64,000 nucleotides of DNA from Mycoplasmopsis bovirhinis (GTDB lineage Bacteria; Bacillota_I; Bacilli_A; Mycoplasmatales; Metamycoplasmataceae), in assembly GCF_900660515.1 (NCBI RefSeq), contig NZ_LR214972.1:496001-560000 (forward strand), read 5' to 3'. Below are positions 13,432 through 23,643 of the stretch, in pieces. The position numbers and the translations under genes are program-made. A model generated the notes under the pieces. The model did not search any database and had not been told where the DNA came from. It saw nothing but the letters and a program-made list of their open reading frames with translations. The first letter of the stretch is position 1. Every line of letters begins with the position of its first letter.

Positions 13432-14643
13432 TTAACTTGTTTTATTTAATTTAATATAACTGTGTACAAATGTATGGTCTGAAATCCTAAAAGCCATTTG
13501 TCCGTCTGTTATCCCTTGAGTGCTTGATAAATTACGATCAGTTTTGTAGAGTTCAAGGTATTTTTGACGCTCCAAATGACTTTGGAATGCCTTTAATAAG
13601 TCGTATTTAAATTCTTGTTCACTAGCTTGCTTAAATTCATTCTTAGGATCATATGCAATAAATTTATCGTATGGATTAGCATATGCTTTCTCACTCATTG
13701 AACTGTTTTGCCACTCAAAAGAACCAGAATTATTAATATAACCAGTTTTATATCCTAAATTAACGTAGTAATTATTGCTAATTACTGTGTTTTCTTTTTT
13801 AATGTTGGTATCACCATTAAAAATTACTAAATCTTCTAGTGTTTGACTTTGATAATATTTTTTCAAACTTTCAAAGGCATTATGGATGTCCAAAAATTCA
13901 TTAACTTCCTGTGAACCTTGCCCAGTTCATTTTAAACCTTTAATAGTAGGTGACAGTTCTTCTTGAACGCCTTTTGCTGTTGATTTACCTGGAGCATCTA
14001 AATGCCCATTAATAATTCAAAACTTCGTATTAGTATTTTTAACACTTCAATATGAATACCATAAAGGCCTAGTAAATTTAACTTCCTTACCGTAAAACGC
14101 ATTATGACCTTTAGTATCTAATGGTTCATATAAATCCGGATTATATAAAATAGCATAAGATTCTTTAGAATTAGGTCTTTCTGTAGAATAAAGCCCTGCA
14201 GGGCTTTTAGCTAATTTGAAATTTTTGTTAAATTTTTCTTTTAAAACCTCTATAACACGTTCAACTCCAGCTCAATCTTCATAACCAACTTCTTGTATTG
14301 ATAGAAAATTTACCTTTTCTTTTACGATTAACTCAGCTACCGCTTGTACTCTAAAACCTAATTTATTTGAACTTTTACCAAAATTAGCAATATTTCATGA
14401 TGTTAATTTTAATTCGCCGTTTGCATTAGTAGTTTGTGAAGGAGAACTTGCAGAATTATTCAAACTTCCTGAATTGTTATTATTTTCATCTCTTGATCGG
14501 AGTTTAGTTTTTGTTTTAGGTGACAATTCACCATAAAATCAATATAAACCAAACACCGCTGCAGCAACTATTACAGTTGAAGCATTAATTGCTCAAAAAG
14601 TTTTCTTGTTACTTTTTCATCATTTACCTTGACTTTTCTTCAT
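13432..14643 (-). CDS. Membrane-anchored endonuclease/exonuclease/phosphatase-family nuclease (MnuA-like)
   Basis: Starts at ATG 14643 after a GAGGAG site and encodes 403 residues, with TGA read as Trp. A basic start (MKKSQGKWW) is followed by one hydrophobic segment (about residues 17-38), then a low-complexity Ser/Asn linker and the catalytic domain. EEP-fold motifs appear in order: SWNIANFG, SIQEVG with the metal-binding Glu, INGHLDAP, FNGDTN and SDHTFVH near the C-terminus. Surface nucleases of this kind let mycoplasmas take up nucleotides and degrade neutrophil extracellular traps. It stands alone, transcribed toward the protease cluster. The nuclease call is firm; identity with M. bovis MnuA is only by type. 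Confidence 0.85.
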
Positions 14644-15350
14644 CTTTCTCCTCATTAAAATAAATATATTTTATATAAATTAAAAAGTTTATTAACTACT
14701 TTTAAAGTAGTTAATAAATATAAAACTTAGTTTAAGTTTAACATAACACATAATATAAGTATAAAATATTATACCATTTTATAAGCTAATCGTTTGCATA
14801 ATGAACAAAAGTTTTAAACTATTCTTAGTATAAAAATACTCTATATTTTTAACTTTTTTTTATTAAGTTTTTATTTGTGCTCCTTATTATGTTGTTTAGT
14901 TCAAGTTTATGGCTTTTTCACAGGACAACAAAAAATTTAAAATTTTACTTAATTATAACGTCACAACAAGTTGCTGTGACGTTTTTAACATCAAGTTTAA
15001 TTGTATTCCTTTTCTCATGGCGTAAAGGAAACAAAGAACTAGAAAAAACTATTGCTAAGGGTTATATTTAAGACTTAACTCATAAATCCGAGAGTATTTT
15101 AACCCAATCTGAGGTAATAAAACGGTAAAAAAATAAGTGATTTTCTGATTATAACCTATAATTGAAAAAAGAAACCAAATGGTAAATGAGTTGTTGTCAT
15201 GCTTACTCAGTATGGAGAAAGTAATGGCGAATTGTTGTATATATAACTTCTACATATGAAACATTTGATATAGAATTTATAAGTATACTTAAAATTCTTG
15301 TGATAATTCAGTTCCTGGTTTAATCGCTGTTACATAGGTTGTGAGAAATA
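14644..15350. other. AT-rich intergenic region with no supported gene
   Basis: About 700 bases without a credible gene. The left end holds the promoter region of the minus-strand nuclease. An open stretch at 14877-15071 would encode a 64-residue hydrophobic peptide but has no ribosome site. The rest has many stops in all frames and looks like eroded coding DNA. Confidence 0.4.
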
Positions 15351-15473
15351 ACGAAAATTAAAAAATTTTTAGCTTTCGTTATTTGTACTTTAATTAAACT
15401 ATGACTTTATTTATGTTCTGAAAATACAAAACAACAAGAGCCAGAAAAACAATTAACACCATGTGAAAAATAG
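15351..15473 (+). pseudogene. Remnant of a lipoprotein signal peptide
   Basis: Reading from ACG (probably a mutated ATG) gives TKIKKFLAFVICTLIKLW, then LYLCSEN and a polar Gln/Glu stretch, ending at TAG 15471. The basic start, hydrophobic core and Cys look like a decayed lipoprotein leader. No downstream domain can be read. Confidence 0.4.
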
Positions 15474-16123
15474 AAGGATTAGGAGATAAAAATTAGAAAA
15501 ATACGTTTTAAACTCCAAAGAAGCAAAAAGAAACACATAAAATTTAAGCCCTTTATTCCTGAAAATTAGATATTAAAATATTTCAAGAAATAAGTAAATC
15601 GCGCAAGTACAAAAAGTTTTTAATAATAAATTTTTCAAAGATTATAAAAACAAAAATGGATTAAATCTTTTGGAAATTTCAACAAATAAAATTTTGAAAG
15701 ATTTATAATCAAACGATTTAAAGAAGTACATATTTGTACTGACATAAATGTAAGAGATAAAGATATAAAAAAGTTTTTGGAAGTTTTTATCTAAAAAATC
15801 AAGATATATATTTTCATATACTAAAAATATTTATATTCAAACTTTTCTTGATCATTGATCAAATGAGTAGGAAATAATGTTTTTTACTGATGCAATACCA
15901 TTACAATTAATTATATAATAAAGCCCCTCAACCCCTCGCTAAAGTTAGAGTTTTCTAGTACAGTTATGACTTGAACCATGTTTTGCTTTCACAAAAATAA
16001 AGCAATAACAGTAAATACCTTTTATCCAACAATACAAAAATTCTTTTAACAAAATGCTCAAGAATATATAGATTGATATAATAAAAATTTAAAAATATTG
16101 CAATTAATTTTATATAACATATT
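15474..16123. other. Eroded coding DNA, no intact gene
   Basis: All frames are interrupted. Short plus-strand pieces, such as one reading AQEYIDWYNKNLKIL near 16050-16090, suggest remains of the lipoprotein that began at 15351. A CCCCTCAACCCC stretch near 15925 is unusual here but fits no recognised element. Confidence 0.35.
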
Positions 16124-16711
16124 ATGAACAGTAAATTTAAAAAAGTATTTTATACTTTATCTTCTTTTATAATAACTCTTTTACCCTTAATAATAACTTC
16201 ATGTGCCAGCAAGGTAAATGATCCTTATAGAAACCTTATTAATTATCCATATTTTTATAAGCCTAAAGAGAATAATGATGATGATGCATATCAATCATAT
16301 TATTCTGAAGTTTTATTTGCTGATTAGTTCAACAAAAGTAATTCGAAAACATCAGCCACACACATTTCTAGGATTTAAAGAACGACTTTTAGATAAAAAA
16401 TCTATTAAATATGCTGATCTGATACAATACAAATTAATGGGTGAGATATTTAAAAAAGAAAATAAAGAACTCCTTGCACGTATAGAAGTATTGGAATCAG
16501 ATAATAATGAAAAATTGTCTGAGTTAGAATCTCTTTTATGATCTACAGAAAGAAGTTGATCATTAAATAAAATAGTTGAAAGCAGGAAAAATATAATATC
16601 ATTAAGAACGGAGATAAAATATTTCAATTAATAAATAATATTAATCAATTACCTCAAGAGTATAATGAAGTAAAAGATAAATGTAAAGATGTAGATTTTA
16701 ACCAAAAATAA
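16124..16711 (+). pseudogene. Frameshifted lipoprotein gene
   Basis: ATG 16124 starts a clear lipoprotein leader (MNSKFKKVFYTLSS, then LIITSC with Cys at codon 27). The first frame stops at TAG 16325. A second frame continues with a charged, helical segment (reading FLGFKERLLDKKS, then KENKELLARIEVLES) to about 16610, and a third frame finishes at TAA 16709-16711 (reading IFQLINNINQLPQEY). At least two indels are needed, so it is treated as a pseudogene. The family is not recognised. Confidence 0.6.
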
Positions 16712-16975
16712 ATTTTAATTATAAATGGTCTAGATCATACTACCGCTAATACCTTTCAGGTAGCCAAAGAATCTGGGGTGTCGCTTGAAGCTATTAAAGG
16801 ACATGATAAGCAACTAAATTTTTATTTTAAATATAAAAATGAATCACTTGATGAAACAGTTTTAGCTGCTTTTGAACACCGTACTACTACTCATATTGCA
16901 GCAATCGATAAAATGCACTCATGAGATTGCTATCAAATTAAAGTTTTCACACCAGGGCTTAATGATTATAGTTAA
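16712..16975 (+). pseudogene. C-terminal fragment of an unrecognised protein
   Basis: An open stretch in the last frame of the preceding pseudogene reads NGLDHTTANTFQVAKES and later HIAAIDKMHSWDCYQIK, ending at TAA 16973. It has no start codon or ribosome site. Composition is less AT-biased than the flanking remnants and it looks like real protein. It may be the end of the preceding gene after a nonsense codon, or a fragment of another gene. A strong terminator follows at once, which supports a genuine gene end. Confidence 0.45.
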
Positions 16976-16978
16976 TTA

Positions 16979-17016
16979 AACCACCTATGAAAAAAACTTT
17001 CCTAGGTGGTTACTTT
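16979..17016 (+). terminator. Rho-independent terminator
   Basis: A 9-bp stem (AACCACCTA / TAGGTGGTT, arms 16979-16987 and 17003-17011) is followed by ACTTTT. It begins four bases after the stop codon of the upstream fragment. Confidence 0.75.
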
Positions 17017-17227
17017 TAATTAACAAAGATTATACAATGCAATATAATGTTGTAAAAAAAGATATTATGAATCTGCTGCTAACTTTTGAGATAAAGTATT
17101 AAAATAATATAAGACAAAATCTGCAAAAAATTATTTACAATTTTAAATAAAATTAATTATTAAGTCAAATATAGCATACAAAAAGTGAATATTTTAATGT
17201 CGACTTTTTCTTAGCTTTAAAACCAAA

Positions 17228-17991
17228 TTATTGCATATTTCTTAACTTTTTATAATTAATATTTTTAAAATTAATTTTTATATAATCAAAAGGCAACAGC
17301 ATCACAAAATATATAAATTCTTCTTTAGTTGAAAAAAATTCTTGTCCTGTTTTTGAATAATTATGATTAACTTTAAAAAAGTATCAAGGTTTTTTTATTT
17401 CAGTTATAAATATTTTGTTGCTTTTAACATTTAAACTGCGATAAAGTTGTTGAGTTTGTTTAATAGTAATTAAATATTTATCATCCAGTTTGCTGTTTGT
17501 TTTTCTTCATTCATTAATTTTAGCAAGGTTTAAACCCGTAATAGTATCATATTTACTCTTTTGTATAATAGTTTGAATAACATAAAAAAACTTAACAAAT
17601 ACTACAGCAGAAATTGATAATATAAGAAAAATAGTTTTATATGGTCTTTGGTCTCAAACTGAGGCATTAACAAAGGAACTAGTTATGATTAGGGGCATAG
17701 TACCTAAAATAAAGCAACATATTTTTAAATATAATGTTGATCTTATAATTTTCTTATATTCAAAATTATAAGATTTGAAAATTCTTTCTAAGGCATCAAA
17801 GTACCAATCATGAACTTTTAGTGATTGCCATTCAAAAAAGAATCGAATTTTAGATTTTTGAACATAGTATAAGTGTGCGCTAAAATAAAATTTTTAGCTT
17901 TTATTTTTTCATAAATATAAGTAAATATCACTAGTACAATTCAAATACTAAATAATGATCCATTTGTAATATAAATTAAATTAAAAATCAT
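17228..17991 (-). pseudogene. Cassette A third gene: two-span membrane protein, frameshifted
   Basis: Starts at ATG 17991, three bases after the stop of the central gene, with a hydrophobic N-terminal segment. The frame breaks at an A6 run on the plus strand (17834-17839); one more base rejoins it with the reading FFEWQSLKVHDWYFDALE. The continuation has two hydrophobic segments, reading LKICCFILGTMPLIITS and IFLILSISAVVFVKFF, and ends with KEEFIYFVMLLPFDYI before TAA 17228. The same plan (N-terminal span, a helix with ..YF..L......Y, two central spans, and a terminal W/F-I-Y-F...LP motif) is seen in the first gene of this cassette and in both outer genes of cassette B, so these are paralogues. 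Function unknown. Confidence 0.6.
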
Positions 17992-17994
17992 TAT

Positions 17995-19275
17995 TTACCC
18001 TAAATTATCGTCAAGCGTTTTATTGCTATTTTTAGACCTTATATATTCATAAGTATATGTTTTATTATTTTTTATTACTGTTCTTTTAACCTTAATAAAG
18101 TTATAACTAGCAAGTTCAAACTTACTCATTGCTAGCATTTCCTTTCTGCTAAATATTTTGCCATCAATTAAACGTTTAAAGAACATGTTGGTCCCACCAG
18201 TACCACCATTACTATATGAACCAATCTGCCTAGTTTCAGAAATAACAACTATTTTATTTAGTTTTTGAAACTCAGTTCATCTATTTTTGTTTTGTTCATA
18301 AATATTTTTAATGTTCGCAACTAATGCCGTAGTTCGCTCCAACGATTTTAATTCTTTATCTAATTAAAACCCTGATTTAATTAGACTATTTAAATCATAG
18401 AATGAACCAAATATACTTCATTTTTTACTTATTGAAGAAAGTGCTTTACTTCAAAATATTGAATTTGTCCTAATTACAGGTATAAAAGCGTTTAGCGAAT
18501 CTATAATTATTTTAATTTTGTCAATATTACTTTCAATTGGGTTTGTTTGATATAAATAATCAGCCAAATTTAAAGACTTTCTGAGTAATTTAATTTCTGT
18601 ATTATACCCATCTTTTATATCACTAAGTATATTTGATATTATTCCTGATGGAATAGATAATAAACCTATTCATTTTTTTGCAAATCCGATTATGTCAAAA
18701 AGCAGAGATGAAGCATTTACTGCTACTATTGCAATTTGGTATTTGCTTGAAATTTCTTCAGCTTCTAAAAGTGCGTCATATAATTTGCTTGATTCCTGAT
18801 TTGTTTTTTGTAATTCTTCAAACAATAAATTAAGAACTTTTGAAGATCCTCGATCTTCATTTATAAATGTATTATAAGAAGTCAAAAGTTGCTTTGGAAC
18901 TTTATTTTCCTTAGGTTTAGTGTTAGAATTCTTAAAATTATTTCTTTTAGTGGATTTTGAAAGTTTAAAGTTATATTTATTAAGTAAATCTATATCACCA
19001 TAAAGTGATTTTAAATTTAAATCAGGTTTTTTTGCAGCAATATTATCAATAACTTTATTTATAAACTTTAATTTTAAATCATTTGTTTTTTTATCAGTTT
19101 TTGATAATAATAGATTTCTAACATTGTTTTGACTTTGTGGAGTTTCAAAAACTATTCTCATGACATCTTTAAATATCTAGATTTGTTTTTGATCTAATTT
19201 TAAATCTAAAACTTTAATCTCCTCATTATTTGGCACAATATTAGAATGAGAAATAAATGCTTTCTTAAATTTCAT
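17995..19275 (-). pseudogene. Cassette A central gene with two in-frame stop codons
   Basis: ATG 19275 overlaps the end of the preceding gene by 11 bases (ATGAAATTTAA). The start reads MKFKKAFISHSNI, parallel to MKLKKAFISNIDI of cassette B. TAG at 19179-19177 and TAA at 18366-18364 interrupt an otherwise continuous frame, so the gene is inactivated by substitutions rather than homopolymer slippage. The last ~63 residues are about 80 percent identical by eye to cassette B, with the first 22 identical (beginning MFFKRLIDGKIFSR), while the N-terminal half is much more diverged. A hydrophobic segment lies near 18650-18720. Function unknown. Confidence 0.65.
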
Positions 19276-20088
19276 AATTTTGTTCCTTTTTATCATTAAT
19301 TAAATTTCAGGGAAGAACATTCAAAAAGTAAATTCATTCTTCCTTTGTTTTGAAAATGCTTTTATCCCATGTTTGATAATTAGTATTAACCTTTAGTTTT
19401 ATTTTCTTGTTTCCTTGATTAATAACTAGCTTTATATTTTTTTCTTTAAACTTATATATGAAATGCTTATAAATTTCGCCAAATTCTCTAGTACCAGGCA
19501 AACTATCATTAACTTGCTTTCATGAAGTTAACAATTCTTTATAATAATTTGATTCAATAAAAAACTTATTATTATTCATTTTAAGTTGCATAAAAGCATT
19601 TGTTGTCAAAATGATAACAATGGTAAATATTGAAATTAACCTTACTAAATAAAATTGAGTAGATATTTCTGTGAAAAAAATCATGCTAAAAACACTTAAA
19701 ATTACTATACATAGTATAATTAAAACTGTTAGAAAAGAAACTTTTCTTTTTTTCTTTAAATAAACCTCATTAATAAATTTATTATATTTCTTTAATACTA
19801 ACTCAAGATTATTAAAATAGTTTTCATTAAGTTTTATTTTATTTTGAACAAAAAAATCCACAGTTTTTTGTTCAAAATATTAAATATATGTGCAAATGGT
19901 AGTTTACTTTTTTTAATGGAATAATATTTAATTAAAATAAGACTAATTACTAATATGATTATTATAGTTGTTAAAGCAATAATGATTGTATTTGAATATC
20001 CATTAAATACTAATTCTAAGAAACTATTACTTTTATCACTGTTATCTCGTTCGTATTTACTTTTAATTTTTAAAACTGGCATATCCAA
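19265..20088 (-). pseudogene. Cassette A first gene: membrane protein, frameshifted
   Basis: Start at TTG 20088 after GGAGACAGT; the cassette B homologue also starts at TTG after a good ribosome site. One membrane span (about residues 35-53) is followed by KKSKLPFAHIFNIL, parallel to KKYKLPFFHIYNIL in cassette B. The frame breaks at a T6 run on the plus strand (19864-19869); one more base rejoins it with NKIKLNENYFNNLELVL. Two further spans and a terminal WIYFLNVLPWNLI motif precede TAA at 19267-19265. It overlaps the central gene by 11 bases, as in cassette B. Confidence 0.65.
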
Positions 20089-20515
20089 ACTGTCTCCATA
20101 ATTTATCTATTAAATTATATACTTTAATATATGAAAATGTATTATTTATATATTAATAGTATTGTTTTAAATTACTACACAAGGGCAAAGGATAGACTAG
20201 TATAAAATATCAATGAACATAATTGATGAAATAGGATTAAAAAAAGTGTAACACTGGAGTGTAGAATAACTATTTTTTTGAACTAGTTTTTTAATTTGTA
20301 ACATTTGAATGTTTGTTTCAATTATTTTTTATATTTAAGTGCAACTTGTTGTAAAAAGACAGCAAAAACACAACAAAAAATTTTTTTATTTCTTTGGAGA
20401 CTAAATTGATAAATTTATATATTTTTGATGTTTTTATTGATTGAAAACTAGGACATAATAATCAAGATAATTTAGCTATCTAGAAAAATACAAACTTAAA
20501 TAAAAAGATTTTTAA
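20089..20515. other. Upstream region of cassette A, no gene seen
   Basis: AT-rich DNA between cassette A and the transposase. It holds the putative promoter region of cassette A and one 29-codon open stretch after TTTGGAG near 20396, too short to support as a gene. Confidence 0.4.
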
Positions 20516-20600
20516 CCCCCCCCGCCCTTGATTGCGATCAAGGGGGCCTTACTTTTTAAAAAGTAAGCAAAACTAGCCAGAAAACACTAATGTGTTTTCT
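20516..20600. repeat. GC-rich hairpin followed by two further palindromes
   Basis: Eight C (20516-20523), then G and a stem CCCTTGAT / ATCAAGGG with loop TGCG, are followed by GG, by the palindrome CTTACTTTTTAAAAAGTAAG and by AAAACACTAATGTGTTTT. The GC content is extreme for this DNA. It lies just past the 3' end of the transposase gene and may be the element's terminus, a terminator array, or both. Confidence 0.6.
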
Positions 20601-20629
20601 ATTTTTATTTTTACTAAAAAGTATTAAAA

Positions 20630-22245
20630 TTAATATGCATCAGTTTTAATTTCATCATTGATGCTTCTGTGTAATGTATGAAGTATTTCTAAATACTCAG
20701 CCATAATATTATTGGCTTCAAGGTTATTACCTTGTACATTCCCAAAGACACTATTAAATTTGGAGATGTATAGCTCCAGAGTTTTAAAAAATGAATTTGT
20801 TTGTTTATAAATAAATGCTAGTTTTCCTACGGCAGGTATAGAATAATCTACCCCTTTTTCAAGAGCTCACATTTCTGTAGCGCTTAAATATTTTCCGTTT
20901 GGTTCTTTAGCAAAATATTTTTTATAATTATATTTAAAATACAAGTTATCATCCGAAGAGTGTACTAAAACAACATCAGAATTATATGGAAACATAATTC
21001 TTTTGTTATTCATATCAAGGGCAGCTAAGTTTTTACCTTGGTATCTCACAACACCATTTAAAACTTTTCTGTTAATCTCAAATCAACGGCTTAATTGCCG
21101 TTTTTCTTTCCTTCTTTTTGGAAGACATTATGCTTAGAAATTAATTTTTTATTCCTGATATTATAATAATTTTGAAATATTTCGTTATTTTTCTTTAAGT
21201 CATCAAGACCTTTATATCCATTTTCATGAATTACTAATGGATATTGGTCTGATGATGTTCTAAAAGATCTTTCCACATGAGGTTTATGCTTGGGATTAGA
21301 GGAACTTATTACTTCTATTCCTTTTTTATTTAAAACTTTTTCAAAAATTGTTTGTGCGTTTTCGCTTCCTCAAAAACATCTTCTTTTATCAGTATAAATT
21401 TTCTTTGGAAATCCATATTTTTTAAATACTATTTCTAGGAGCCTTTGATATCCCAAAGTTGTTTCTTGTTCTTCAAATCATACTGCTAACAATGTTCCTG
21501 TTGCCACATCAATTGCATGGTAAAGATATAATGGTTTATTGTTTTTTAAATATGGCTCAAGTTGTGCATAAATCTCAACAATTTCACTGAAATTTAAATT
21601 TTTCTTTAGATTCAAAACTTGTCTTTGTTTTTCATTTTGTTTAATTTGTTGATAATAATTTTTTAGTAGTAATGTTATCTCTTGTGAAGTTTTTTTCTTG
21701 GATAATCTTGCAATTCTTCTTCCTCTTTTGGTTGTATGTATATTAAATAAACCTAATTGGTTAAATCTTTTGACTAAAGTTTTGTAAGAAATTTTTGCCC
21801 TTATATCAGAACCATATTCAGAATAATAATAAGTTTTAAAGGTAAGTTGGTTATTTGTTAAAGCGCTGTTTAAAATAAATTCACATGTTTTTAAACATTT
21901 TTTAAATTCTAATTCAATTTCTAAATCACTAACTTTGCAGTTTCTTTGTTGGTTTTTATTTTTATGAGAGATAACAATTTCTCGATTACTTTTTATAGCT
22001 TTTTTATATCTTTTTACAGTTAACACACTAAGGTTTGTAATTAAACTAAGATAAGATAAAGATTTTTCAATATTTTCAGCAATCAATTTCAAAGATTGTT
22101 GTTTTTTTAATTCGTATTTTGTCAAGTTTTTATGCCTTGCTAAGTTATGTATTATTTTCATAAATAATTTATACCATTTTTTTAATAAAATTAGTTCAGT
22201 TTTAAAGGTATTTATATTGGTACTAAAATAGTTGTTATTGGACAT
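20630..22245 (-). mobile_element. DDE/rve-type IS transposase (ISNCY/IS1202-like), frameshifted
   Basis: The N-terminal part (from ATG 22245) is basic and helical and includes a helix-turn-helix-like stretch. The catalytic core reads LYLYHAIDVATGTLLAVW, then IYTDKRRCFW and HVERSFRTSSDQYP, corresponding to the D, D and E-containing motifs of rve transposases and resembling the ISNCY/IS1202 group. The first frame ends at TAA 21093-21091. A one-base shortening at the T5 run (21115-21119) explains this, because the other frame continues with RQLSRWFEINRKVLNGV and the C-terminal domain to TAA 20632-20630, about 538 residues. No clear terminal inverted repeats or target duplication were found by eye. 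The family assignment is tentative; the transposase call is firm. Confidence 0.72.
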
Positions 22246-22316
22246 TTATTTTTACTGAAGTATCAAAAAAATAAAGAATTTATAAATTGATATAAGTATA
22301 AAAGAATAAGATAAAA

Positions 22317-22376
22317 AACCTTCCCTAACAGTTCCTTTCGGCTTAGCAAAATGGTGGGTTGAGGAAGGTACAATTG
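22317..22376 (-). terminator. Terminator of the trigger-factor-related gene
   Basis: On the minus strand ACCTTCC pairs with GGAAGGT across a long loop and is followed by TTTTTTATC. It lies downstream of the chaperone gene. Confidence 0.6.
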
Positions 22377-22413
22377 TCCAAAAAAATTTGAAAGTTTAAA
22401 CAGTAGATATTTT

Positions 22414-23568
22414 TTATTGCTTTTGTTCTTTAAAAATAATGTATTTTTTAAATGTTTTTATGAAAGTATTTTTTTGTTCTTTTAATAGTTTATAAGCTAA
22501 TTTTTTCATTAAAACAGCGTCAGCTGCTCTACGAACATCAATTTGTGATTGATTAGGTACATTCATAAATGATTGAACTCTTTTAATTTCATAATCTAAT
22601 TCATCATTAGTAATTGACATATCAAATGTTTTAGCTACATAATTAAATCAAAAATAATTGAGAATTGAGTTTTTTACTATTTCATACTTATTACCTTCAA
22701 AATCAGGGGCGAAGTTAAATCCTTCAATATCACTTTGAATTAATTCTTCTGGAAGTTCTATTTCTGTGTTACTTTGTCTAATAGCATCAATTACTCGAAA
22801 CCCGTATTCAAATAAAGCTTCACTAATAATTTGTTGCATCAGTGATTCATGAATATAGTTTTTAACGTCTTTTAAAGTTTTAAGGTCAGCAATTCCAATT
22901 TGCGACGCATTTAAATCTGTAATTGGTTCTGATACAAATTTAAAAGTATCTAAAATAGTTATTTCTAATTTAAATTCTTTATTTGGTTCAAAGACAAATA
23001 TCTCCCCTTTTTTCTTATCTAAAAGAAGGTATTCTAAATTTTCTTGTGGAACTTCTTTTGAAGCTACTAATTCTAATTTTTGAGGCTGAGTCTCGTTTTT
23101 TAAATCTTTAATTTCTAATAATGCGAGCTCCAAATGTTCAATTACTTCGCCATTATTTTTTGCTCTTTTAAATTTAAAATTAGAAACATATTTTTCAATA
23201 AAATCAGCAATTTCTAATTGGTAATTAGGTCTTAAATTAAAAGGAAGCAATTTATAAGCATCAGATTTGAAATCTTTTACATCTTCTTTATCTAAGTAAT
23301 ATGATTTTAAATCAAAACTTAATTTAGTAATATCAATAGTTTTATTTAAAACTATTGGTCGGAAATAAAACTCAAAGTCGTTAATTTTTTGCGATAGAGC
23401 ATGGAATTCATTATTAACACTAACTTGTACATAACCATTAGAAGCAAAATCTAAAATTGCTTGTTGGTTAACTTTTTGCTTCTGGCTTTCTAGAAATTTT
23501 AATGATTCATTTTGAATCTTGATTCATTCGTTTCCTTCAACTTTAATATTTTTAATTGTAAATTTCAT
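22414..23568 (-). CDS. Trigger-factor-related chaperone
   Basis: Starts at ATG 23568 after AGGAGAA and encodes 384 residues. The N-terminal ~100 residues (MKFTIKNIKVEGNEW onward) resemble the divergent ribosome-binding domain of mycoplasma trigger-factor-like proteins. The middle, reading VFEPNKEFKLEITILDTFKF, fits the position of the FKBP-like domain, and the helical C-terminus (RRAADAVLMKKLAYKLL) fits the chaperone arms. It probably binds nascent chains at the ribosome. The classical ribosome-contact signature is not obvious and the protein is shorter than a usual trigger factor (about 430 residues), so I call it related rather than tig. It lies 75 bases past the stop of xfp, with a terminator of xfp... 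orientation the same, between them at 23610-23637. Confidence 0.6.
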
Positions 23569-23609
23569 TTTTCTCCTAAATCTATATATATTATATAAAA
23601 TAATTTAGA

Positions 23610-23637
23610 AAAAACTATCTAGAAGCAGATAGTTTTT
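23610..23637 (-). terminator. Terminator of the phosphoketolase gene
   Basis: A perfect stem AAAACTATCT / AGATAGTTTT with loop AGAAGC and A/T-rich flanks lies directly after the xfp stop codon on the minus strand. Confidence 0.75.
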
Positions 23638-23643
23638 AGATAT

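Noticed and set aside
14877-15071. A 64-residue hydrophobic small protein
   Set aside because: No ribosome site, no promoter close by, and it lies in eroded DNA.
20630-22245. Programmed frameshifting in the DDE transposase
   Set aside because: The first frame contains the full catalytic core and the shift lies at a T5/A5 run without a slippery heptamer or an evident pseudoknot; decay or slippage is simpler.
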